From Xanthobacteraceae bacterium (lineage in GTDB: Bacteria; Pseudomonadota; Alphaproteobacteria; Rhizobiales; Xanthobacteraceae): 32,353 nt of DNA. Numbering within the stretch: the first letter of the stretch is position 1; each line of letters opens with the position of its first letter. Both the position numbers and the translations under genes were made by a program. Under the pieces are notes generated by a model. It was not told the DNA's origin and ran no database searches. It saw nothing but the letters and a program-made list of their open reading frames with translations. This document shows, piece after piece, positions 1 to 7,684 of this stretch. The stretch lies in NCBI GenBank assembly GCA_030041005.1, contig JASHOR010000179.1, positions 1 to 32,353 of the forward strand, in the 5' to 3' direction.

Positions 1-2856
1 GCGCCGGATTTTGCCACCGCCGATCACATCGCCGCTCGACTCGCCCGCATCGGCAACATCGCCTCCGACGGACGGCCGATTCTCGGGCTCGACTCCCGCG
101 ATCTTTTGGAAATCGCGCTGACGGCGAGCCCCGACGCCTATTTCATCCCGGCCCATATCTGGACGCCGTGGTTCGCGGCGCTCGGCTCGCAATCCGGTTT
201 TGATTCAATCCGGGAATGCTACGGCGATCTCGCCGATCACATCTTCGCGGTCGAGACCGGACTCTCGTCCGATCCGCCGATGAACTGGCGCCTGTCGATG
301 CTCGACCGGTACCGGCTGGTGTCCAATTCCGACGCCCATTCGCCCGGCAAACTCGGCCGCGAGGCCACCACCTTCAACTGCGATCTCGACTATTTCGCCA
401 TCCGCAAGGCGCTCGAGACCGGCGACGGTTATGTCGGCACGGTCGAGTTCTTCCCCGAGGAAGGCAAATATCACCTCGACGGTCATCGCAAATGCGCCAT
501 CAAGCTGTCGCCGCGCGAAACCCTCGCCCAGGGCGGCCGCTGCCCGGTCTGCGGCGGTCCGATGACGATCGGCGTCCTGCATCGGGTCGAGGAGCTTGCC
601 GACCGCAGCGAGGAAGAGGCATTGCCGCCACCCACCGCCGGCGAAGTGTCGAACCTGGTGCCGCTGCCGGAAGTGCTCGGCGAGATCGTCGGCAGTGCGG
701 CGTCGAGCAAAGCCGTCGAGCGCTCCTATGGGCGGCTCCTCGGCACGCTCGGCTCCGAACTCGCGGTTCTTCAATCGATCCCGGTGGAGGACATTGCGCG
801 CGCGGCTTCGCCGTTGCTCGCCGAAGCGATCACGCGCCTGCGCGCCGGCAAGGTGATCCGCGACGCCGGCTATGACGGCGAGTACGGCGTGATCCGGCTC
901 TTCCAACATGACGAGTTGCGCCAGCGGACGGCCGGCGAATTATTGTTCGAGGCGCCGCGCGATGAATCCCCTCCCCCCGCGAAGCGAAGCGACGTGGTGG
1001 GGAAGGTCGGCGCTGCAAGCGCCGGGGTGGGGGGCTCTTTCGTAGCAAAAATCTCTTCACCCCCGACCCCTCCCCGCCACTCGCATACGCTCGCGGGGGG
1101 AGGTGAGAATCCGGGCAGCCGATCCAGTGATAGCGCGCCGGGCGCCCTCGCCGCGCTCGACGACGACCAGCGCGCCGCGGCGTCTGTCGTTGACGGCCCA
1201 CTCGCGATCGTCGCCGGACCGGGCTCGGGAAAAACGCGCACGCTGACGCGGCGCATCGTTCATCTTGTCGCCGAGGGCGGGGTGGCGGGCGAACATTGCC
1301 TCGCCATCACATTCACGCGACGCGCAGCCGCCGAGATGCGCGAGCGTCTGCGCGACAGTCTCGGCGCGCAGGCCGCCGAGATCGCGGTGCACACCTTTCA
1401 TTCGCTCGGACTTGCGATGCTGCGCGAGCACGCCAATGCCGCCGGCCTGCAGCGCGGCTTCCGCGTCGCCGGCGAGGCCGAGCGCGCCGATGCGCTGGCA
1501 AGAGGCCTTGCTCTGCCGCTGCCGCGCGCGCAGGGGCTCCTGCGGGCGCTGTCGAAATGCACGCGCAGCGCGACGCCGCCGGATGCGGAACTGGCGGAGG
1601 CAAGCGCGGCCTACCGCAAAGTTCTCGCGCTCGAGAACCGGATCGACTTCGACGATCTGATCGCTTTGCCGGTGCGATTGCTGGAAAGCAATCCCGACAT
1701 CGCGGCGCTCTACCGGGAACGATTTCGTTTCGTGTCGGTGGACGAATTCCAGGACGTCGACACCCTGCAATATCGCTTGCTGGCGCTCGTTGCGCCGCCG
1801 CCGGGCGGCAATCTCTGCGTCATCGGAGATCCGCACCAGGCGATCTACGGGTTTCGCGGCGCCGATGCCTCCTGTTTCCAGCGCTTTCGCGCCGACTATC
1901 CCGCCGCCGCGACCGTGGCGCTCAAGCGCAATTACCGTTCAAGCGGCACGATCGTTGCCGCGTCCTCGCAAGTCATCGTCGAACGCGCCGACGAACCGGT
2001 GGCCGAAATCGTGCGCGACATGCATGAGCGCATCACCATCCATGCGGCGCCGAGCGAACGTGCCGAAGCCGAGTTTGTAGTCGCGACAATCGAGCAGGCG
2101 ATCGGCGGCCACAGCTTTTTCTCGATCGACAGCGGCCGCGCCGGACGCCAAGGCACCGCGCTCTCCTTCGCCGATTTCGCAGTGCTCTATCGCACCGAGG
2201 CACAAGCCGTCGCGCTCGTTGAGGCGCTGGCGCGCTCCGGCATCCCGTTCCGCAAGCATTCGCACACCCCACTCGCCGAAGAGCCTTCGGTACGGGCGTT
2301 GATCGATGAAATCGAGTCGATTGCGCCCGATTGCGGCCTCTCAACGCGGCTTGAGCGCGCCGCGCAGCGGCTCGCTCACGCGAGCGAGGAGACTGCGGCG
2401 ATCGATCTCGCGTTGCAGCGGCTATTGCCGCTGGCGCAAGCGTGCGGCGATGACGAGCCACGCTTTGTCGATGCCGTGGCGCTGGCAACCGACGCCGATT
2501 TCTGGGACGGCCGCGCCGATGGCGTGTCGCTGCTCACTTTGCACGCGGCCAAAGGACTCGAATTCGCCCACGTGTTCATCGTCGGCATCGAGGACGGCGT
2601 CCTGCCGCTCTATTGGGGCAATTCCGGCACGATCGGCACCGACGAGATGGCGGAAGAGCGCCGCCTGTTCTATGTCGGCATGACGCGCGCCAAGGACCGC
2701 CTCGTGCTCAGCCGCGCGCGCAAGCGCCGCTGGCGCGGACGCGTGCGCGAGCAACAGGCCTCGCCGTTCCTTGCTGCCATCGAGAGCGAGCTGCTCAGGC
2801 ACCAAAACAGCGCGCTGCGCGGCAAGCCGGCGGACCGGCAGCTCAAGTTGCTGTAG
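1..2856 (+). CDS. Endonuclease Q-like PHP nuclease fused to UvrD/Rep helicase (5' end missing)
   Basis: The frame is open from base 1, so the true start lies outside the window; the first in-frame candidate (TTG at 106) is not needed. 951 residues are visible. The N-terminal part (to about base 590) resembles the endonuclease Q family, which nicks 5' of deaminated or abasic bases: it has a late PHP-type motif (NSDAHSPGKLGRE, near 327) and a zinc-binding segment with HRKC and CPVCGG followed by GVLHRVEELADR. After a linker, an SF1 helicase begins near 1150: Walker A GPGSGKT (about 1214-1235), Walker B VDEFQD (1738-1755), LTLHAAKGLEF (about 2533-2565) and FYVGMTRAKDRL (near 2670). Likely role: repair of damaged DNA by coupled incision and unwinding (inferred). 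The linker contains a palindromic repeat. The fusion is read from one continuous frame; the EndoQ assignment is from motif memory. Confidence 0.88.
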   Translation, partial: APDFATADHIAARLARIGNIASDGRPILGLDSRDLLEIALTASPDAYFIPAHIWTPWFAALGSQSGFDSIRECYGDLADHIFAVETGLSSDPPMNWRLSMLDRYRLVSNSDAHSPGKLGREATTFNCDLDYFAIRKALETGDGYVGTVEFFPEEGKYHLDGHRKCAIKLSPRETLAQGGRCPVCGGPMTIGVLHRVEELADRSEEEALPPPTAGEVSNLVPLPEVLGEIVGSAASSKAVERSYGRLLGTLGSELAVLQSIPVEDIARAASPLLAEAITRLRAGKVIRDAGYDGEYGVIRLFQHDELRQRTAGELLFEAPRDESPPPAKRSDVVGKVGAASAGVGGSFVAKISSPPTPPRHSHTLAGGGENPGSRSSDSAPGALAALDDDQRAAASVVDGPLAIVAGPGSGKTRTLTRRIVHLVAEGGVAGEHCLAITFTRRAAAEMRERLRDSLGAQAAEIAVHTFHSLGLAMLREHANAAGLQRGFRVAGEAERADALARGLALPLPRAQGLLRALSKCTRSATPPDAELAEASAAYRKVLALENRIDFDDLIALPVRLLESNPDIAALYRERFRFVSVDEFQDVDTLQYRLLALVAPPPGGNLCVIGDPHQAIYGFRGADASCFQRFRADYPAAATVALKRNYRSSGTIVAASSQVIVERADEPVAEIVRDMHERITIHAAPSERAEAEFVVATIEQAIGGHSFFSIDSGRAGRQGTALSFADFAVLYRTEAQAVALVEALARSGIPFRKHSHTPLAEEPSVRALIDEIESIAPDCGLSTRLERAAQRLAHASEETAAIDLALQRLLPLAQACGDDEPRFVDAVALATDADFWDGRADGVSLLTLHAAKGLEFAHVFIVGIEDGVLPLYWGNSGTIGTDEMAEERRLFYVGMTRAKDRLVLSRARKRRWRGRVREQQASPFLAAIESELLRHQNSALRGKPADRQLKLL
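967..1108. repeat. Palindromic repeat inserted in frame in the helicase gene
   Basis: The outer arms TCCCCTCCCCCCGCGA (967-982) and TCGCGGGGGGAGGTGA (1091-1106) pair at 15 of 16 positions. Inside, GTGGTGGGGAAGGTCG (994-1009) pairs with CGACCCCTCCCCGCCAC (1064-1080) with few mismatches. The 142-bp segment is read through in the gene frame and encodes a Pro/Gly/Ser-rich linker between the nuclease and helicase domains. C-rich/G-rich palindromes of this look are scattered between genes in Bradyrhizobium-type genomes (memory, not searched). Finding one inside a reading frame is unusual and recalls palindromic elements inserted in Rickettsia proteins. Confidence 0.75.
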
Positions 2857-2901
2857 GCAAGTTGCTATGGGACTGGCCGGTGCGAGCGCCGCCGGCGGCG
2901 G

Positions 2902-3477
2902 TCAGATGCCGGTGCGCATGCGCGCCATCACCACGATGATGGCAATCTGCATCACCCCCTGCATGGCCACGGCGTAGAAATACCACTGCATCAACCTTTT
3001 GACCCTGACCAGGTCGGGACTGGGCTTCTGCAATTCCAGACAGACCCGGAGATTGACCGGCAGCAAAAACCCCACGCCCTGGATGGTCATCAGCGTCACC
3101 AGGATCAGCGCTGCGGCAATCCAGCCGAAGGCCGGCCAGGCGAGTGCGGTGTAGCCGAGCCGCACCGCCAGGAACCAGCCGGTGGTGCCGGCAATGATGG
3201 AGAGCGCCGGCATGAGAAAGAGCGTGCGCGGAGTGAGCCGCTGCGCCACCGCCGCCCGCACCGCGATATCGACGCGCCGCAGAATCGGACCCAGCACGAA
3301 TCCCATGAACAGGTCGATGCCGGTCCACAGCAGGCCGGAGAACACGTGCACGAAATCGAGGAGCCACAGATTGCCGACCGTAATCACGCCGACCATCGCC
3401 GCGAGCGCGACCAGCGCCCACCACAGATAGTGCCAGCGGATCAGACTGTTCGGCGACTCGGCGGCTGCGACCGTCAT
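2902..3477 (-). CDS. Five-helix integral membrane protein, function unknown
   Basis: 191 residues. I see about five hydrophobic helices (roughly residues 17-37, 42-65, 87-107, 114-136 and 165-186). A conserved-looking stretch lies at the start of the second helix, DFVHVFSGLLWTGIDLFMGF, followed by GPILRR. A His/Trp/Asp pattern of this kind occurs in DUF2269-like and other small membrane families, but I cannot name the family. It starts only 12 bp after the stop of the ThDP enzyme gene, so the two are almost surely co-transcribed. It converges with the helicase gene (45-bp gap, with a short GC palindrome at 2888-2899). No signal peptide apart from the first helix. The gene is confident; the function is unknown. 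Confidence 0.8.
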   Translation of the reverse strand: MTVAAAESPNSLIRWHYLWWALVALAAMVGVITVGNLWLLDFVHVFSGLLWTGIDLFMGFVLGPILRRVDIAVRAAVAQRLTPRTLFLMPALSIIAGTTGWFLAVRLGYTALAWPAFGWIAAALILVTLMTIQGVGFLLPVNLRVCLELQKPSPDLVRVKRLMQWYFYAVAMQGVMQIAIIVVMARMRTGI

Positions 3478-3489
3478 GCCCGGAGCCCG

Positions 3490-5892
3490 CTACAGCGCCC
3501 GCAGATGCCGGATCGGCCTGCCCGGCGCGATCGCCTGCGCCGCGGCGATGATGGCGTCGGCATCGATGCCGTAGTGACGGTAGAGATCGGGGATCGAGCC
3601 GGTCTGGCCGAAATGCTCGACGCCGAGCGGGCGCACGCGATGGCCGCCAACGGCGCCAAGCCAGGCAAGCGTCGCCGGATGGCCGTCAAGCACGGTGACG
3701 ATGGCGCAATGCGGCGGGAGCGCGGCGAACAACCGCTCGACATGCGAGCGCGCATGGACGAGACCGCGCTCGCGCGCGCGCAATGCCGCGGTCCATCCGG
3801 CGTTGAGCCGATCGGCCGAGGTGACGGCGAGGAGGCCCACGTCACGGCGATCTTCCGCCATGAAGCCGGTGGCCCGGATCGCCTCGGGCGCGACCGCTCC
3901 GGTATAAGCCACCACCACCTGGCAATTCGGTCCGGGTTCGCGCAGCCAATAGGCGCCATCGACAATGGCTTGACGCAAGGACGCGGTCATCGGCCGATTG
4001 ATCTGCTCGATCGGCCGCGTCGACAGCCGCAGGTAGATCGAACCGCCGGTCTCGTCGCGCAGCCAGTTGCGCTCCGACACCTCGCCCCCCTCGCCGGCAT
4101 CTCTTTGAATGTAGTCGAGCGCAAAAGCGAGGATGACGGCGAGTTCGTCGACGAAGGCCGGCTCGAATGCGGCGAGACCGTCCTGCGCCATGCCGATCAG
4201 CGGCTCGGCAATCGACTGATGCGCGCCGCCTTCGGGCGCCAGCGTCACCCCCGAGGGCGTCGCCACCAGAATGAAGCGAGCGTCCTGATAGCAGGCGTAG
4301 TTGAGCGCATCGAGGCCGCGGGCGATGAACGGGTCGTACAGCGTGCCGATGGGAACAAGCCGCTCGCCGTTGATCGCGCTCGAAAGGCCGAGCGCCGACA
4401 GCAGGATGAAGAGGTTGTTCTCGGCGATGCCCAGTTCGATGTGCTGGCCCTTGGCGGAAAAGTCCCAGTTGAAGGTGGACGGGATGCGCTCCTTCCGAAA
4501 CGTGTCGGCCAGGGCTTCGCGGGCGAACAGACCGCGGCGGTTGACCCAGCCACCGAGATTGGTCGAAACGGTCACGTCAGGCGAGGTGGTGACAAGGCGA
4601 TCGACGAGCGCGGATTGCTCGCGCGCCAATTCGTTGAGCAGCGCACCGAATCCGGTCTGCGTCGACATTTCCGGTTGGATGGTCACGGCCAGATTGTCCG
4701 GCGCCGGAAAGCGCGGCGCCGAAAGCCGGCGCGGACCGCCAGCGGCAAACGGAACGCCGTCGAGAAATTTCTGCAACGCCTCGGGTTTTTGCCGCAGTCC
4801 CTCGAAACGCTCCCACTCGTATCCCGGACGAATGTTCATCGCCTGGCGGAAGGTTTCCATCTGCGCCGGTGTCATCAACCCGGCATGGTTGTCCTTATGC
4901 CCGGCAAACGGCAGCCCATAGCCTTTGATCGTGTAGCAGATGAAGCAGACCGGCCGGTCGTGATCGACGCGCGCGAACGCCTCCAGCAAGGCAGGAAGGT
5001 CGTGCCCGGCGAGATTGGTCATCAGCCGCGCCAGCTCGTCGTCCGAGCGCGAGTCGATCAGCCTGGAAACCGCACCCTGATCGCCGAGATCGTCGGTGAG
5101 ATGCTTGCGCCAGGCGGCGCCGCCCTGAAAAACGAGCGCGGAATAAAGCTGGTTCGGGCAGTTGTCGATCCATTGCCGCAGGGCCTCGCCGCCCGACTCG
5201 CGGAATGCCGCTTCCAAGAGCGAGCCGTATTTCAGGATGACGACATCCCAGCCGAAATTATGGAACAGTTCTTCGTAGCGCTGCCACAGCCCCTCGCGGA
5301 CCACGGCGTCGAGGCTTTGGCGGTTATAATCGACGATCCACCAGCAGTTCCGCAGCCCCTGTTTCCAACCCTCCAGGATGCATTCGAAGATGTTGCCCTC
5401 ATCGAGTTCAGCATCGCCGATCAGGGCCACCATGCGGCCTTCGGGGCGCTGCAGGCCCCAGCCGTGGGCGCGCACGTAGTCCTGCACCAGCGAGGAAAAC
5501 AGCGTCTGCGCCACGCCAAGCCCGACCGATCCGGTGGAAAAATCGACGTCGTCGGCGTCCTTGGTGCGCGACGGGTAGGATTGCGCGCCGTGATAGCCGC
5601 GAAAATTCGCCAATTTCTCGCGGCTTTGCTTGCCGAGGAGATATTGGATGGCGTGGAAATTCGGCGACGCGTGCGGCTTCACCGCCACACGGTCCTGCGG
5701 GCGAAGGACGCGAAAATAGAGCGCGGTCATGATGGTGGCGAGTGACGCGGAGGAGGCCTGATGGCCGCCGACCTTCAGCCCGCCAATATTGTCGCGCACG
5801 TGGTTGGCGTGGTGGATCGTCCAACTGGCGAGCCAGAGCACCTTGCGCTCCAGCTCGCCGAGGATGTCGAGGTCATCCGATGAAATTCGCAT
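3490..5892 (-). CDS. AceE/transketolase-like thiamine-diphosphate enzyme
   Basis: 800 residues from the ATG at 5892 (MRISSDDLDILGELERKV), preceded by GGCGGGCGAGCG as a weak ribosome site. The open frame extends to 6147, but that part is low-complexity and antisense to the next gene, so I reject it. The order matches homodimeric E1 enzymes: GGHQASSAS with a likely catalytic His at residue 44, the ThDP/Mg motif GDAELDE ending in VDYNRQ, CYTIKGYGLPFAGHKDNHAG, then a pyrimidine-binding half with ELGIAENNLF. It is about 90 residues shorter than E. coli AceE (887). No E2 or E3 gene is in view, so it may be a free-standing transketolase or 2-oxoacid decarboxylating enzyme rather than part of the pyruvate dehydrogenase complex. 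Substrate unknown. Confidence 0.85.
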   Translation of the reverse strand: MRISSDDLDILGELERKVLWLASWTIHHANHVRDNIGGLKVGGHQASSASLATIMTALYFRVLRPQDRVAVKPHASPNFHAIQYLLGKQSREKLANFRGYHGAQSYPSRTKDADDVDFSTGSVGLGVAQTLFSSLVQDYVRAHGWGLQRPEGRMVALIGDAELDEGNIFECILEGWKQGLRNCWWIVDYNRQSLDAVVREGLWQRYEELFHNFGWDVVILKYGSLLEAAFRESGGEALRQWIDNCPNQLYSALVFQGGAAWRKHLTDDLGDQGAVSRLIDSRSDDELARLMTNLAGHDLPALLEAFARVDHDRPVCFICYTIKGYGLPFAGHKDNHAGLMTPAQMETFRQAMNIRPGYEWERFEGLRQKPEALQKFLDGVPFAAGGPRRLSAPRFPAPDNLAVTIQPEMSTQTGFGALLNELAREQSALVDRLVTTSPDVTVSTNLGGWVNRRGLFAREALADTFRKERIPSTFNWDFSAKGQHIELGIAENNLFILLSALGLSSAINGERLVPIGTLYDPFIARGLDALNYACYQDARFILVATPSGVTLAPEGGAHQSIAEPLIGMAQDGLAAFEPAFVDELAVILAFALDYIQRDAGEGGEVSERNWLRDETGGSIYLRLSTRPIEQINRPMTASLRQAIVDGAYWLREPGPNCQVVVAYTGAVAPEAIRATGFMAEDRRDVGLLAVTSADRLNAGWTAALRARERGLVHARSHVERLFAALPPHCAIVTVLDGHPATLAWLGAVGGHRVRPLGVEHFGQTGSIPDLYRHYGIDADAIIAAAQAIAPGRPIRHLRAL

Positions 5893-5917
5893 CGCTCGCC
5901 CGCCTGTCGACGCAGCA

Positions 5918-5923
5918 TTTATA
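5918..5923 (-). promoter_or_regulatory. Possible -10 box for the ThDP enzyme gene
   Basis: TATAAA on the minus strand lies 26 bp upstream of the chosen ATG at 5892, within the 130-bp divergent region shared with the flavoprotein gene. No convincing -35 is seen 17 bp further up, so this is a weak call. Confidence 0.25.
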
Positions 5924-6022
5924 GTCCATCGCGCCCGGCGAAAGGGGTAAATAAGGGGGAGTCGAAGACCCCAATACCCGTGGCGCAACGTCCGTGGTGT
6001 CACTATCCATGGAGCGGAATTC

Positions 6023-7243
6023 ATGGCGCAACGCGATCCGGTCATCATTGTCGGCGGCGGGCTCGGCGGACTGACGGCGGCGCTCGCCCTGGCGCGGCAC
6101 GGCATATCCGTCCGCGTGCTCGAAGGCGCTCCGCAATTCGGCGCCATCGGCTACGGCATCCAGTTCGGCCCCAACGTCTTCCACGCCTTTGAACCGCTCG
6201 GCCTTCGCCATGAAGTCCTGCAGCGCGCCGATACGCCGTCGGCCGTCATCATGCTTGATGCTCTCAACGGCGCCGAAGTCATCCGCATCCCGACCGGCCA
6301 GCCGGAATTCCGCGCGCGCTTCACATACCCCTACATCATCATCCACCGCGTCGACCTGCATGACGTGTTGCTTGACGCCTGCCGGCGCCAGCCGCTCGTC
6401 ACGCTCGAGCCCGACGCCATGGTGAAGTTCTTTCGCGACCGTGGCGACGCCATCGCGGTGACAACAGAAGACGGCCGTACCTTCGAGGGCGTCGCCCTCA
6501 TCGGTGCCGACGGCATTCGCTCGCGTACGCGAGCCCAATTGATCAACGACGGCGACCCGTCGCCGAACGGCTTCATGGCGTTTCGCTCGATCGTGCCGAT
6601 GGCCGACGTGGCCTGCGACGTTCAGCGCGACGTTGTCGCGCTATGGGCGGGCCCGGGCTTTCACATCGTGCACTACCCGCTCCGCCACGGCGCCCTGTTC
6701 AACATCGTGGCGGTGTTCCGGCGCTCCGCCCAGTCGGAACGCGGTGCGGTCGGAGCCTACCGGGCGGAACTCGAGCAAACTTATCGCCACGCTCATCCGA
6801 CGATGAAGGCGCTGTTGGCAATGCTCGACCTCAAGCACCGCCAGGCGGTCGGCGATCGCGATCCGATCCGGCGCTGGCACAAGGGACGCGTCGTTCTGCT
6901 CGGCGATGCCGCACACCCGACTCTGCAGTCGCTGGCGCAGGGTGCCTGCATGGCGATCGAAGACGGGCTGTGCCTTGCCGACTGCGTTGCCGCTGCAAAG
7001 GGCGACTACGACGCGGCCTTCGGGCGCTTTGAACGGGCCCGCTCGCTGCGTACCGCCCGGGTGACACTCGAGTCGCGCTCCATCTGGGATGTCTATCACG
7101 CCGACGGCATCGCCCGAGAGGTTTACTGGCAGACATTGAGCGAGCGATCGGACGCCGACGTTTTTCAGTGCCTGGCCTGGCTCTACGACGGCTTCCGGCG
7201 CCCGCAGGAAACAGCAGCGGCGGCGCGAAGCGGCGGCGATTGA
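6023..7243 (+). CDS. FAD-dependent hydroxylase, 3-hydroxybenzoate 6-hydroxylase-like
   Basis: 406 residues; ATG at 6023 with GGAG at 6011-6014. The N-terminal FAD site is GGGLGGLTAALALARHG; the second FAD motif is GADGIRSR; the third is VVLLGDAAHPTLQSLAQGA. The C-terminal part, including IWDVYHADGIAREVYW and the Trp-Leu-Tyr-Asp-Gly near the end, follows 3-hydroxybenzoate 6-hydroxylase closely in my memory, better than salicylate 1-hydroxylase. That enzyme uses NADH and O2 to make gentisate. No gentisate dioxygenase or maleylpyruvate isomerase is in the window, so the pathway is not confirmed. The next gene is an MFS transporter on the same strand, 440 bp away. Class confident, substrate inferred. 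Confidence 0.8.
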   Translation: MAQRDPVIIVGGGLGGLTAALALARHGISVRVLEGAPQFGAIGYGIQFGPNVFHAFEPLGLRHEVLQRADTPSAVIMLDALNGAEVIRIPTGQPEFRARFTYPYIIIHRVDLHDVLLDACRRQPLVTLEPDAMVKFFRDRGDAIAVTTEDGRTFEGVALIGADGIRSRTRAQLINDGDPSPNGFMAFRSIVPMADVACDVQRDVVALWAGPGFHIVHYPLRHGALFNIVAVFRRSAQSERGAVGAYRAELEQTYRHAHPTMKALLAMLDLKHRQAVGDRDPIRRWHKGRVVLLGDAAHPTLQSLAQGACMAIEDGLCLADCVAAAKGDYDAAFGRFERARSLRTARVTLESRSIWDVYHADGIAREVYWQTLSERSDADVFQCLAWLYDGFRRPQETAAAARSGGD

Positions 7244-7324
7244 TCCAACCCGAAGCAATCCGACGAACTGGAAGTCGATGAGCTGACTGTTCGCTGCTTG
7301 CACATCGGCGAGCGTCGGAGTTGA
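7241..7324 (+). pseudogene. In-frame coding remnant after the hydroxylase stop codon
   Basis: After the hydroxylase TGA (7241-7243) the same frame stays open for 26 codons to a second TGA (7322-7324). It reads SNPKQSDELEVDELTVRCLH, then IGERRS. The acidic, alternating DELEVDELTV pattern looks protein-like and there is no ATG or GTG start. It may be a 3' remnant of another small gene or a lost C-terminal extension of the hydroxylase. This is a reading of composition only; no family is assigned. Confidence 0.25.
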
Positions 7325-7340
7325 ATCGCAAGGCGCACTC

Positions 7341-7653
7341 GTGTGGCGGTTCGGAAGTCCGCATTGTTCATGCTGCGACCTCGTCATGCGGACTTCTGAA
7401 CCAAGGCCACACTGGATCAATAAGTTGCCGGTGTCCTTCGATTCCGAAGTTCGCAAACGAGGGTGCCGTACAATGGCGCGAACTTCGGAATCGGGCGCTG
7501 GCGGAGCGGATTCGACATTCGCTACCCGCCCGACCACGAACTCGTGAAGCGAATGTCAAATCCAAAGCGCCACTAAACTGCTATGAGCGAGTGGCGCTTT
7601 GATTCTCGCATTCGCATGAGAGCGTGCCGAAACAGGATGCGGATGTTGGAATC
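7341..7653. repeat. Array of five consecutive stem-loop elements
   Basis: Five inverted repeats follow each other in a gene-free stretch. 1: arms 7341-7363 and 7387-7412, loop 23. 2: perfect 16-bp arms 7439-7454 and 7478-7493, loop 23. 3: arms 7509-7523 and 7548-7562 (14 of 15), loop 24. 4: perfect 12-bp arms 7563-7574 and 7590-7601, loop 15. 5: arms 7601-7616 and 7638-7653 (12 of 16), loop 21. Stem sequences differ but share themes such as GATTC at the outside and TTCGC at the loop edge. Loop 2 and loop 5 share GAG..GTGCCG..ACA. On the opposite strand, loops 1 and 3 begin with ACGAG, like loop 2, which suggests one element family in both orientations. The array lies between the hydroxylase and the MFS gene; the last arm ends 17 bp before the MFS ribosome site. 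Confidence 0.75.
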
Positions 7654-7670
7654 GAACCGCTGCGGGCATC

Positions 7671-7678
7671 GGAGGGGG
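7671..7678 (+). promoter_or_regulatory. Ribosome binding site of the MFS transporter gene
   Basis: GGAGGGGG lies 6-7 bases before the ATG at 7685. It decides the start: the reading frame is open back to 7583 but that part runs through the stem-loop array and is Arg-rich. Confidence 0.7.
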
Positions 7679-7684
7679 CGTTCG

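Noticed and set aside
3346-5745. 799-codon open frame on the plus strand
   Set aside because: Antisense to the ThDP enzyme; Arg/Asp/Gly-rich with no domain. A shadow caused by high GC.
5893-6147. N-terminal extension of the ThDP enzyme
   Set aside because: It overlaps the divergent promoter region and the hydroxylase gene, and has no E1-like content.
7262-7319. Minus-strand frame reading TLADVQAANSQLIDFQFVG
   Set aside because: It looks protein-like but has no start or domain, and the opposite strand reads at least as well.
7341-7653. CRISPR array
   Set aside because: The elements are inverted repeats with differing stems, not identical direct repeats with unique spacers, and no cas gene is present.
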